Assembly: GCA_000198515.1 (NCBI GenBank) | Contig: FP929140.1 | Span: forward strand, 1,710,527 to 1,774,526 | From: a gamma proteobacterium HdN1 | GTDB taxonomy: Bacteria > Pseudomonadota > Gammaproteobacteria > Pseudomonadales > Ketobacteraceae | Reading direction: 5' to 3' | Length of the DNA: 64,000 bases | Shown here: positions 18,633-26,928 of the stretch, piece by piece | Layout of the letters: each line of letters starts with the position of its first letter | Numbering within the stretch: the stretch's first letter is position 1 | Position numbers and translations under genes: made by a program | The notes under the pieces: model-generated | What the model was told of the DNA's origin: nothing | Seen by the model: the letters and a program-made list of their open reading frames with translations, nothing else | Databases searched by the model: none

Positions 18633-18976
18633 AGTGGAGTTCCATTCTGTAAAGTGCCTGAATCGTAGGGAGCCTATTGGTTAATGTCAATGGCTTGTAA
18701 GATACAAAAACGACGTAAAATACAGTGCGGAACTCGCGGTTCTTGGTTGTTTATATAGTGCCATTGGTTTGTGGAAACTCGCGGTTACCGGTTTGATTAT
18801 TTTTGATTGCTAGGTTGCTTGTTCGTACTAGGTGTGACGCACTTTTGTTGAAATTGCGGTCTACTTATTCTGTCTAGATTGTTGAGACTCTTTGGTTCTG
18901 CGGCGATTTTTTGTTGAAAAACACCCAGAAATGCTCAACTATTTCTCCGCCATTTAGATCGTGGGGAGAGTGTAAG
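18633..18976. promoter_or_regulatory. Divergent regulatory region with a repeated AACTCGCGGTT motif
   Basis: A 344-base gap between ispB (minus) and the cyclitol-type cluster (plus). The 11-mer AACTCGCGGTT occurs exactly at 18731-18741 and again at 18776-18786, a centre distance of 45 bases. Flanks are partly conserved (GGA before, GGTT after). This spacing suits two sites for a regulator on the same helix face. No promoter boxes are clear. Confidence 0.45.
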
Positions 18977-20230
18977 GTGGGGAGAATTCAGCTCAGCTAT
19001 AGTACCTTTGGGCTTACGAATCTTGGGTTTAACGAGGCGCTCAGCGAGGTGGATCGGGCGGGCTACGAGGGAGTTGAAATTTCGTTCCACCGTCGGCAGT
19101 TCAATCCCTATAATTTATCCTGTGCGGATCTCGATGCGATCCGTGATCACCTTGCTGCTTTGCGCGTTAAGCCGGCCTGTGTGGCAACCGCGTCCCACTT
19201 TTTTACACCCAGTAGACCCCATGAGCCTTCTCTGTTAACGCTCGACCTAGCGGGGAGAAAGCGCCGTTGGGATCTGATTCGACGTGGTATTCAGGTTGCC
19301 CGTCATCTCAACGTAAATCTTGTGACGTTCGGTAGCGGATTTTTGCGTGATGATCATGTGGCGAATCCGAGTGTAGATCCAATGGAATTGCTGGTGGAAG
19401 GGATTCACCATTGTCTTGCGGAGATTCGTAGCGATGAGGATATTACGCTGTTGATTGAGCCAGAGCCTGGTATGTATATCGAAACCTTGGCGCAGGGGCT
19501 TGCGCTAATGGATGCTGTGGGCTCCCCAAAGTTTCGATTGCATATTGATATTTGCCACGCGTATTGCTCGGAGCTCGATTATATTTCTGCCTTGGGCCGA
19601 GCCGCACCTTTCGCGAGGTATTTGCATATTTCTGATGCGCGGGTGGGCTATAACTTGAAGCTGATGCAAGATTGTAGTGGCATGGAGATTGATCTGGACT
19701 TTGCCAGCGCTCTGGTCTATTTCCAAGATACTGCCGAGTTTCTCTTGGTAGACCGTGAACGGCCCTATTATTTTTGTAATCAAACTCCATCACCTGCGCG
19801 CGCGCAAAGGCTAAGGGAGATTCTAAATCATTCCGGGGTTTCGAGGCCCTTTGTTTGCATAGATTATTCCGCGCTTTTTGCCGGAAGTACGCATTTGGAT
19901 GATGAGATCTTCACGTATTCGATTTCTGTTCCTCGCCTTAGCTATGACGTTCTGGAGCGGGCAGCGCCGATCCTTGCGTGGCTGCGCGGGATCAAATCGA
20001 CGTCTGGCGTGATTCCTGCTCCAGTGAATAGTTTGCTAGCCAATACCTTGACTGGCGTAGCCCATTTTCATGAAATTCCCGGAGAGGGGAGCTTGGATTT
20101 TTCTGCGAGTTTTCGTGCCTTGACTGAAAATGGATTCTCGGGGTTTGGCTCTGTTGAGCTTTATCATCATGTTGGTTCGTGGAAGAAGGCTTTGGTTGAT
20201 AGCCACACGCATCTTTCCAGGTTTTTATAG
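18977..20230 (+). CDS. Sugar phosphate isomerase/epimerase-like TIM barrel protein with a large insertion
   Basis: Xylose-isomerase-like TIM barrel (AP_endonuc_2 class), 417 residues from GTG at 18977, with GGGGAGAG six bases upstream; the open frame extends to TTG at 18911. The N-terminal strand IQLSYSTFGL and GYEGVEISFH are typical. Metal-site residues are in TLLIEPEPGMYI, RLHIDICHAY and RYLHISDAR. The closing block HFHEIPGEGSLDFSASFRAL and SVELYHH normally follows directly, but here about 140 residues intervene. The insertion contains FLLVDRERPYYFCNQTP. First gene of a five-gene cluster. It probably isomerises or epimerises a sugar or cyclitol that the cyclase two genes on makes or uses. 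Confidence 0.8.
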   Translation: MGRIQLSYSTFGLTNLGFNEALSEVDRAGYEGVEISFHRRQFNPYNLSCADLDAIRDHLAALRVKPACVATASHFFTPSRPHEPSLLTLDLAGRKRRWDLIRRGIQVARHLNVNLVTFGSGFLRDDHVANPSVDPMELLVEGIHHCLAEIRSDEDITLLIEPEPGMYIETLAQGLALMDAVGSPKFRLHIDICHAYCSELDYISALGRAAPFARYLHISDARVGYNLKLMQDCSGMEIDLDFASALVYFQDTAEFLLVDRERPYYFCNQTPSPARAQRLREILNHSGVSRPFVCIDYSALFAGSTHLDDEIFTYSISVPRLSYDVLERAAPILAWLRGIKSTSGVIPAPVNSLLANTLTGVAHFHEIPGEGSLDFSASFRALTENGFSGFGSVELYHHVGSWKKALVDSHTHLSRFL

Positions 20231-20299
20231 ATTGTTATAGATTTTGATCGTTTTTTGATGGCTTTTTTTGTGAGGCTGAGTTTAGGTGCTGGGGGAGAT

Positions 20300-20785
20300 A
20301 TGAAGGGGTTTGACGTTGCGCTAGGCTGGCCTTCCGGAACGGTAGGGGAGCTTGATCATCGACGCCTGAAAACTCCGAGCGTGAAGTTGAGATCTGCTAC
20401 CGTAGGTGCGGCTGGCGATGTTGTCTATTGCATAGATTTTCGAGTGCGTTCTCCTAATGCGAACTGCTATCTAAGTTCGACGGAACTGCATTCTCTTGAG
20501 CATTTTTTACTTGAAGGAGCACAGCGGTTATTGCCTGACAATTTTCTATCTATAGGCGTTATGGGTTGCCAGACAGGATTTTATTTGACGCTATTGAATG
20601 AAGGCCGGGCAGGGCGAGTTTGTGAGGTGATTGCCGCTATTTTGGAGGGCATACTGGAGGCGAGGTGTGTTCCGTATGCGTGCATTGAACAGTGTGGTAA
20701 TTTTGAGAATCACAGTGTTGAGCTCGCCCAGCAGGTTGCAAAGGAAGTATTGGCCGAGCGTGGGCGCTGGTTGGAAGTGTTATGA
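20300..20785 (+). CDS. luxS: LuxS-family S-ribosylhomocysteine lyase homologue
   Basis: The protein has 161 residues from ATG 20300, preceded by GGGGGAG with ideal spacing; upstream in-frame starts at 20255 and 20258 have no such site. All LuxS active-site elements are present: LDHRRLKTP (H20), DFRVRSPN (R48), the metal site HSLEH (H64, E67, H68), MGCQTGFYL (C90) and QCGNFENHS (C132). LuxS cleaves S-ribosylhomocysteine to homocysteine and DPD, the autoinducer-2 precursor. Its stop overlaps the cyclase start (ATGA), so it belongs to this operon. It may recycle SAH made by the neighbouring methyltransferase, or have been recruited to a new sugar rearrangement. No MTA/SAH nucleosidase is nearby. 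Divergence from E. coli LuxS outside the motifs is considerable. Confidence 0.88.
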   Translation: MKGFDVALGWPSGTVGELDHRRLKTPSVKLRSATVGAAGDVVYCIDFRVRSPNANCYLSSTELHSLEHFLLEGAQRLLPDNFLSIGVMGCQTGFYLTLLNEGRAGRVCEVIAAILEGILEARCVPYACIEQCGNFENHSVELAQQVAKEVLAERGRWLEVL

Positions 20786-21966
20786 GAACTCTTGAGAATC
20801 GTAGTACGTTGAGAGCAAATGTAGCTAGCTTGGAAGCTCGCCAGTGGCGCGTATCTGCGCAACGTCCAATCTCTTACGATATCCTTAGTTCATACGATTT
20901 ATTTCATCCTGAAAACGATACCTTGCTTTCGTTCGGCCGTGTGGTTGGGGCAAAGCGGTTTGTGGTTGTGGATTCTAACGTCTACCAGATGCACCACGAA
21001 CGAATTGGGGCGTGGTTTGAGACGCGTAAAATTGAGGCAAAAATAGTTCCTTTTGTGGCGGGGGAAGAGCACAAGACGTTGGAATCTTGGCAGGCGATTT
21101 TAGCTGAGCTGGATAAGTTTCCGATTCATCGGCGTGATGACCCAATCATTGCGATTGGCGGTGGAGTTCTGACCGATGTCGTGGGTTTTGCTGCAGGATG
21201 CTATCGGCGTGGTGTTCCGCATATTAAAATTCCGACCACGCTGATGGGGTATGTGGATGCTTCGGTTGGAATCAAGACGGGCATTAATTTTCAGCAGAAT
21301 AAGAATCGTGTGGGAAATTTTGAGGTTCCACTTGCGGTGCTGTTGGATCGGCGCTTTCTTGCCACCCAGTCGCGTCGCCATCTGCTGAATGGGATTTGCG
21401 AAATCCTTAAACTGGCGATCGTATGTAGTGAGCCGTTGTTCAGTAGCTTGGAATGCTTTGGGCGTGAGAGTGTGGACGCGGCATTTCAGAACGCTTCCGC
21501 GAGCGGAATTCTGACTGCTGCAATTACCGAGATGATCAAGGAATTAGAGCCAAATTTATTCGAAAGTGAACTCTCGCGGCGGGTAGATTTTGGGCATACG
21601 TTTAGCTATGGGCTAGAAGCGGCATATCCTTTGAAGTTGCTGCATGGCGAAGCGGTTCTTCTGGATATTCTCGCCTCTGTTTTTCTTGCGAAAGAGCGTG
21701 GTCTTCTCTCCGGTGCAGAGTTAGCGCGGATCTGTTCACTCGTGAAGGTGCTTGGAATTGAGCCTGAGCTTCCGCTGTTAAACGCACCGCTTGCGTGGCG
21801 CACCTTGCAGGAGAGAATGATACACCGAAATGGAAGGCAGCACGTTCCTGTTCCGAAGGGCATCGGCAATTGTGTCTTTCTTGAGGATGTTTCCGAAGGA
21901 GAGATTGCCATTGCGATAAAATCGCTCCATCAATGTTTTGAAGGTTTCTATGAACCAAGCATTTGA
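20782..21966 (+). CDS. Sugar phosphate cyclase, 2-epi-5-epi-valiolone synthase-like
   Basis: 3-dehydroquinate synthase superfamily, 394 residues. NAD-binding is shown by IAIGGGVLTDVVGFAAGCYRR (126-144). Metal ligands match E207 (GICEILKLAI), H272 (DFGHTFSYG) and H288 (LHGEAV). The active-site loop reads DASVGIKTGINF followed by KNRVGNF; KNR in place of the KNMIG of true DHQ synthase resembles cyclases that act on sedoheptulose 7-phosphate (EEVS/DDGS group). So a C7 cyclitol product is the best guess, not shikimate. It overlaps luxS by four bases and the methyltransferase by 17. About 35 residues precede the usual domain start. Confidence 0.82.
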   Translation: MRTLENRSTLRANVASLEARQWRVSAQRPISYDILSSYDLFHPENDTLLSFGRVVGAKRFVVVDSNVYQMHHERIGAWFETRKIEAKIVPFVAGEEHKTLESWQAILAELDKFPIHRRDDPIIAIGGGVLTDVVGFAAGCYRRGVPHIKIPTTLMGYVDASVGIKTGINFQQNKNRVGNFEVPLAVLLDRRFLATQSRRHLLNGICEILKLAIVCSEPLFSSLECFGRESVDAAFQNASASGILTAAITEMIKELEPNLFESELSRRVDFGHTFSYGLEAAYPLKLLHGEAVLLDILASVFLAKERGLLSGAELARICSLVKVLGIEPELPLLNAPLAWRTLQERMIHRNGRQHVPVPKGIGNCVFLEDVSEGEIAIAIKSLHQCFEGFYEPSI

Positions 21967-22687
21967 AGTACAAGATTCAGCCAACGTTGATCCTAAGGAA
22001 ATCGCCCACTTTGACCGGATTGCAAATCTATGGTGGGATGAGCGTGGAAAAATGGGAAATTTGCACGTAATCAACCCGCTGCGAAGGGCCTATATTTTTG
22101 AAAACATCTCCATAGAATCACCAAAGATGCTGGATGTTGGTTGTGGCGGAGGAATTCTTACAGAGGCATTGGTTCGTTCCGGCGCAGAAGTTACGGGTAT
22201 TGATCAGTCGACTCTTACTCTTGAAATTGCGCGCCGTCACGCGAAAAGTGAGGGGCTTTCCATTGATTATCGCTGTCAAAGAATTGAAGAGCTCGCGGTT
22301 TTGGAGCCAGAAATGTACGACGCGATCTGCTGTATGGAAATGCTTGAACATGTGCCTGATCCAAATAGCACCATCCACGCGTGTGCGCATGCATTAAAGC
22401 CAGGTGGAAAGCTATTTTTTTCGACCATCAATCGCTCTGCGAAGGCGTGGCTGTTTGCCATTATCATCGGCGAATATGTGCTGGGCCTCTTGCCGCGTGG
22501 GACACATCAATATCAAAAGTTGATACGCCCCCAAGAGTTGTACGGCTGGGCAAACGCAGCGGGCCTTGATTTTGTGAGTGTTGCGAGCTTGCTATACAAC
22601 CCGATCACCCGGGGGTTCAAGGTAAAGGCGGGCGTTGAGGACATCAATTACATGGCGTGCTTCGTGAAGCGTGGTGCCGAGAAATAG
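21950..22687 (+). CDS. ubiG: UbiG-like SAM-dependent O-methyltransferase
   Basis: The protein has 245 residues from the ATG at 21950, which lies inside the cyclase gene. Very close to UbiG: DPKEIAHFDRIANLWWDERG, the SAM motif MLDVGCGGGIL (60-70), CCMEMLEHVPDP (128-138), PGGKLFFSTINR and the C-terminal YNPITRGFKVKAGVEDINYM. UbiG performs both O-methylations in ubiquinone synthesis. Because the match is so close this could be the cell's only UbiG, drawn into the cluster, or a paralogue acting on the cluster's product. The 17-base overlap implies coupled translation. It releases SAH, a precursor of the LuxS substrate. Confidence 0.85.
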   Translation: MNQAFEVQDSANVDPKEIAHFDRIANLWWDERGKMGNLHVINPLRRAYIFENISIESPKMLDVGCGGGILTEALVRSGAEVTGIDQSTLTLEIARRHAKSEGLSIDYRCQRIEELAVLEPEMYDAICCMEMLEHVPDPNSTIHACAHALKPGGKLFFSTINRSAKAWLFAIIIGEYVLGLLPRGTHQYQKLIRPQELYGWANAAGLDFVSVASLLYNPITRGFKVKAGVEDINYMACFVKRGAEK

Positions 22688-22759
22688 CGCGCAGGTTGCG
22701 GGTCGGTTGAGTGATCGCCGCACTTTTTTGGGAATAAAATTTCTGCTGGGATCTCCAAA

Positions 22760-23704
22760 ATGCTAAAAAAATTTCTTGCGCTTTCCCGTTCTACGCACGG
22801 CATCCTAGATGTTGCCATGCCGGGTTTTGTTGCGCTGTTGTGGGCGGGTGGCTTTCCCACCGTATCGGTTCTTGCGCTTTCTCTCGTTACTGCGGTCGCC
22901 GGATACACAGCGATTTACGCTTTGAATGATTTGGTTGGAGTCTCTGTAGATCGCGAAAAGTTTGCGGGCGCGGCATTGCCTCAAGGGTATTCGGTTGAAG
23001 CTTCGGCTTTGCGCTACCCGCTTGCGCAGGGTGTGTTAAGTATGCGAAGCGGAATGGTGTGGTTTGCGGTTTGGTACGCGATCACGCTAGTGGGAGCATG
23101 GTTGCTGAATCCGCCGATCGTTTTGATTGTGATTGCGGCAGCGCTTCTTGAAGTTCTCTATTGCAAACTGCTTCGCGTAACTTGGTGGCGTACCGTGGTA
23201 GGTGGGTTGGTGAAATCTGCGGGGCCGATTGCTGCGATTTTTGTTGTGGTACCTGCACCATCCTTGCCCTTGTTAGGTTTGGTTCTGGCTTGGCTGATTT
23301 GTTGGGAGATTGGCGGCCAGAACATTCCAGCGGATTGGAATGATTTGGAGGAGGATCGGCGTGTGGGCGCAAAAACGATTCCTCTGGTATTTGGAACGCA
23401 GCGTGCTGCGCTTGTGATTCTAGCGGCATTGATCGTAACCGTAAGCCTTAGCCTGTTTTTGCCTGTACTGTCACCTCTGGCGCTGGGCTTCCCTTTTGTG
23501 GCGGCGGTCTTGGTGATCGGGTTTTGGTTGCTGTTAAAACCTGCGTGGGATCTTTGGCTAGCACAGGTAGGTACGGGTGCCCTAGGAGCGAAAGAGGTCG
23601 GCCGAGAGGCTGCGCGATTGTTTGATCACGCGAGCCTTTATCCGCTGGCGCTGCTTGTTTTGATGACGATCGTGGTGGTTTTCCACGAATTTTTGCGCTC
23701 GTGA
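22760..23704 (+). CDS. UbiA-family prenyltransferase
   Basis: Integral membrane prenyltransferase, 314 residues, about eight or nine helices. The two Asp-rich motifs that bind prenyl diphosphate through Mg are present: N56-D57 with D64 (ALNDLVGVSVD) and D192, D195, D199 (ADWNDLEEDRRVGAKTIP). The first lacks the usual middle Asp of NDxxD. It differs from UbiA of ubiquinone synthesis at the N-terminus (LSRSTHGILDVAMPG). It lies 72 bases after the methyltransferase and ends the cluster. Likely transfers a polyprenyl chain to an aromatic or cyclitol acceptor; IspB, divergent from the cluster, could supply the chain. Confidence 0.85.
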   Translation: MLKKFLALSRSTHGILDVAMPGFVALLWAGGFPTVSVLALSLVTAVAGYTAIYALNDLVGVSVDREKFAGAALPQGYSVEASALRYPLAQGVLSMRSGMVWFAVWYAITLVGAWLLNPPIVLIVIAAALLEVLYCKLLRVTWWRTVVGGLVKSAGPIAAIFVVVPAPSLPLLGLVLAWLICWEIGGQNIPADWNDLEEDRRVGAKTIPLVFGTQRAALVILAALIVTVSLSLFLPVLSPLALGFPFVAAVLVIGFWLLLKPAWDLWLAQVGTGALGAKEVGREAARLFDHASLYPLALLVLMTIVVVFHEFLRS

Positions 23705-23870
23705 TGTAGAGCCAAAGCGCTCTTTGTCGCGCTGCCAATGAGCGTCGTACTGTGACGAATTGCACATCCTGTGTACAATAAGTATATGGGGCTCGCGCGT
23801 GGCTGTGTGCGAGTGGTTGTCACAAGAGTAGCGCTGTGCGGGTTTGTATGGCGCTGTGGTGGTTTTTTTC

Positions 23871-25436
23871 ATGTCCTTTAAGACCTTGCGACGCGTTTCG
23901 CGATTTCCTAGCGTTTTTACTGCTGGTTTTCTGCTGATTTCAGGCTTCCTCTTGGTCGGTGGCGCGACGTATGCCGTGCGCGCTCACGCTGCGGTGGACT
24001 ATGTGGGGGAGCGAAATTCATTCAATCGCTTTCACGGGCAGGGGACGTATACCTATCGTAATGGTACTGTTTACGAGGGGCAGTGGGTGGACGGTCGCAA
24101 GCAGGGGCAGGGGCGTCAAACCAATCCGGATGGCAGCGTTTATAATGGCCAATGGCGAGATAATGAGCAAAACGGCCAAGGGCGGATGCGTTTTGCGAAT
24201 GGCGACACCTACGAAGGTGGGTGGAGTGCTGGGCGTATGCACGGTAAGGGCGTTTTTACATTTGCGAACGGCGATCGCTACGAGGGAAGCTTTATTGGCG
24301 GTAAGCAAGAAGGAACAGGCGTTTTTACGCGCAAGAATGGTGAGCACTACGAAGGCCAATGGAAGTCAGGTCGGCGTGATGGTAGCGGAACGCTTGTTCG
24401 TCCTAGTGTAGGTAGCATTGCTGGAACTTGGCGGGCCGATGCGCCGGTTGCGCCAATGACGGTCACCTTTTCAAACGGTGATCAGTTTATCGGAAACTTG
24501 CAAAACCTTGCTCCGAACGGCAAGGGTACCTGCAAGACCAAAGGCGCGACCAGCGAATGTGAGTATCGTAACGGTAAGCGGGTGGAGCCGGTCGTCGCTC
24601 CTGTAGCCAAGGCCATGACGCCAGAAGCACCCAAGGCAAAGCCGGTAGAAAAGCCTGTAGAAAAGCCTGTAGAGAAAGTGCTTGCGCCCGCTGCGCCTGT
24701 GGAACAGGCGGCGGTGAGCGTGTCTGATAAACCTGTAGTGCCTCCGGCGCCGGCGGTCGTTTCCAAAGCCGATGAGAAAGCAGCCGCGAAGGCGATTGCG
24801 AAGGCTGAGAGTGGTGGCAGAAAGCTCACCGGAGTGCTGTCTGAGGGGATGGGGATCGCGGCAGCGGACGGTGCTAAAGCGCTGAAAGACGCATCTAGCG
24901 CGAGAGAAGGTTCGAAGCCTGCGGCGGTACCGGCGACAAAAGAGCCAAACCCGCTGCTAAAGGCGGATATTGTCCGAAGCACTTCCGTGGCGAACGGTGT
25001 GCCGATGCCGCTTGCGAGCAGCCTTGCTGCGACGGTACTCGCGAGTGGCAATCCACGCGTTGTTTTCAAGCAAGATTGGTCGGGTGCGGCCGTGTTGGTG
25101 GATGAAAGCGCCGGATTTTACGCGAAAAAAGACAACGTGCAGATTGGTGATTTGCGCATCTATGCGGAGAGCAAAGGCGTTTCGGTGACTTTGATGGTGG
25201 ATGAGTATCTCGGCCCTGGGGTCTACCCGCTCAAATACTTCAAAGCGTCGATCACCAAAGACGGAGCATCCTCTTATCGGACGGCGGCGGCACAGCCCGG
25301 TGAGCTGGTTGTGACGCAAGATGATGGCAAAGTGATCAAGGGCACCTTCCGGTTTGTCGGCTATCCAACGGGCAATCTTGCGGCGGGAAACGGTAGAACG
25401 GTCAGCGACGGCGCTTTTGTCATTCCGCTGAAGTGA
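23871..25436 (+). CDS. MORN-repeat protein, probably envelope anchored
   Basis: The protein has 521 residues from ATG 23871 (MSFKTLRRVSRF); the open frame begins at a TTG at 23844. An N-terminal hydrophobic segment (FTAGFLLISGFLLVGGATYA) is a signal anchor or signal peptide. Five or six MORN repeats cover about residues 45-165 (pattern YEGQWxDGRKQGQG). A Pro/Ala/Lys-rich linker follows, including a short KPVE repeat. The last 130 residues form a separate beta-rich domain of unknown type (VVFKQDWSGAAVLVDESAG to SDGAFVIPLK). MORN repeats mediate lipid or protein contacts. Function unknown. Confidence 0.8.
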   Translation: MSFKTLRRVSRFPSVFTAGFLLISGFLLVGGATYAVRAHAAVDYVGERNSFNRFHGQGTYTYRNGTVYEGQWVDGRKQGQGRQTNPDGSVYNGQWRDNEQNGQGRMRFANGDTYEGGWSAGRMHGKGVFTFANGDRYEGSFIGGKQEGTGVFTRKNGEHYEGQWKSGRRDGSGTLVRPSVGSIAGTWRADAPVAPMTVTFSNGDQFIGNLQNLAPNGKGTCKTKGATSECEYRNGKRVEPVVAPVAKAMTPEAPKAKPVEKPVEKPVEKVLAPAAPVEQAAVSVSDKPVVPPAPAVVSKADEKAAAKAIAKAESGGRKLTGVLSEGMGIAAADGAKALKDASSAREGSKPAAVPATKEPNPLLKADIVRSTSVANGVPMPLASSLAATVLASGNPRVVFKQDWSGAAVLVDESAGFYAKKDNVQIGDLRIYAESKGVSVTLMVDEYLGPGVYPLKYFKASITKDGASSYRTAAAQPGELVVTQDDGKVIKGTFRFVGYPTGNLAAGNGRTVSDGAFVIPLK

Positions 25437-25483
25437 GTTAAGCCACGATTTTGAAGTGTGTGGGCCATGCAGAGGGGCTGCGG

Positions 25484-26713
25484 CTAGCCTGCAAGCATGT
25501 GGCGCACCTCGACCACTTGCTCGTGAGCTTCCTGCAATAGCGCAAGGCTTTTCTCTGCGTCTGGTTCTCCGGGTAGCACGCGTTGCATGGCGGGCACGGC
25601 ATTTAGCGCGGGAAGGGCTTCACCTTGGCCTTGCACGAGTAGATGGTAGTACTGTGCTACGATCACGAAGTCGGCGAGATCGGCTTCGCCAGTGTGGTCG
25701 CGCTGCCAGTTTTCGGCTTCGCGCGCTGCGTTAATCATGTCTTCATCAAAGCCCCAACGCTGCAGGATGATACCGCCGACTTCGCCGCGAAACTCGCGCA
25801 CTGCCTCGGCAAGTGCAGCGGGGGAGTCTTGCAGGTGTGGGTAGTTTTCAGCGTAGGCTAAGATTGGGATGGCGCCGATGTCGTGTAGCAGCCCTGCGAG
25901 CATGGCTTGTTCCGGGTCAACGGTGCGGGTTTTGCTGGCGAGCACATAGCAGATCGCGGCGATTTCGATGCTGTGGTTCCACAAATCGGCCATGTGCTTG
26001 CGGGTGCTGGGGCGCTTTGCGTGGAACAGTTCCTTGACGGTAAATGTCATCACGAGCTGTTTTGTAGTTTTGAGGCCGATCCGTACGATGGCCTGCGTGC
26101 AGGTGGTAAATTCGCGCAGGCCGCGAAATAGCGGGCTGTTCGCAGCACGCAACAGTTTGGCGGCGATGACCGGATCTGCGGTGACGGCTTTTGCGATGGT
26201 GGCAGCGCTGTTGCCTGCGTCGATTAGTTTGCGAATCTTGAGCGCAACTTCGGGGATACTGGGCAGTGTTAAGCGGTTGTTGCGTAGATCTTCGTAGATA
26301 TCAAAGAACACTTGGCGCGATTCGGGTTGATCCTCGCGCAGCACTCGTTTGACTTCGAAGCTATCTGTGGGTGCTTCGCGCAGCAGGGCTTTCAAATCCT
26401 CCAGTTTGACCTTTAGGACGGCTGCGGGAGAATGCGCGGCAATCGTGTAGGGGCGCGGGCGCTCGCGCGTGAGGGGGCGATATGCGTCGGGCGAGCTGGC
26501 GTGCAGAGTTCGCATAGGGGTACGCTTGTTGGCCTCGTGGAAATCGAGTTCGCCGGCCAGCAGAAAAAACTCTTCGTCATCCTCATCGCCCGCCTGAATC
26601 AGTGTGTCGCCAGGCTTGAGCTTTAGGAGTTCTGCCTTGCTCAGCAAGACGATAATCTGGTCTTGCGTTAAATGGCGGAGGTATTCGTAATCTTTGAGCC
26701 TAGAAATATCCAT
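25484..26713 (-). CDS. cNMP-binding domain plus HDOD domain signalling protein
   Basis: The protein has 409 residues. Residues 1-120 form a cyclic-nucleotide-binding-like domain (LLKLKPGDTLIQAGDEDDEEFFLLAGELDF). Residues 150-345 form an HDOD domain (LPSIPEVALKIRKLIDAG, DPVIAAKLLRAANSPLFRG, GLLHDIGAIPIL). HDOD proteins are usually non-catalytic relatives of HD phosphohydrolases that link second-messenger signalling to motility or biofilm control. Some HD-type residues remain (LLHDIG). It converges on the MORN gene with a 47-base gap and no clear terminator between them. Confidence 0.87.
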   Translation of the reverse strand: MDISRLKDYEYLRHLTQDQIIVLLSKAELLKLKPGDTLIQAGDEDDEEFFLLAGELDFHEANKRTPMRTLHASSPDAYRPLTRERPRPYTIAAHSPAAVLKVKLEDLKALLREAPTDSFEVKRVLREDQPESRQVFFDIYEDLRNNRLTLPSIPEVALKIRKLIDAGNSAATIAKAVTADPVIAAKLLRAANSPLFRGLREFTTCTQAIVRIGLKTTKQLVMTFTVKELFHAKRPSTRKHMADLWNHSIEIAAICYVLASKTRTVDPEQAMLAGLLHDIGAIPILAYAENYPHLQDSPAALAEAVREFRGEVGGIILQRWGFDEDMINAAREAENWQRDHTGEADLADFVIVAQYYHLLVQGQGEALPALNAVPAMQRVLPGEPDAEKSLALLQEAHEQVVEVRHMLAG

Positions 26714-26928
26714 CAGAAGTCCTCAAGAGAAGCGTGCGATTCGGTGCGTTGAGCGCAATCGCTGAGATTCTTCCAAGTATAGAAAGGATTTGCGTGTCTG
26801 GTGGCGTTTCCGTGCGCAAGGTCTAACGGGCAACGTTGACTGTGCCGCGGAATAGACTGTTCGCGGAATGGGGGCTAGCCATCATTTCATGTATTCTACC
26901 GTCGAATTTCACTTTCATGAGGAACCGG

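Noticed and set aside
20782-21966. Plain 3-dehydroquinate synthase (AroB)
   Set aside because: KNRVGNF replaces the AroB-type KNMIGAF loop and the gene is not near aroK; an EEVS-like cyclase fits better, though without a tree this stays open.
18977-23704. Calling the cluster a standard ebo/EDB operon
   Set aside because: EboA, EboB and EboF are missing, LuxS and UbiG-like genes are present, and the isomerase N-terminus does not look like EboE. Only the enzyme classes are similar.
26836-26928. Extended N-terminus for NhaA
   Set aside because: ATG 26929 has a Shine-Dalgarno site and puts D133, D163 and D164 at E. coli numbering.
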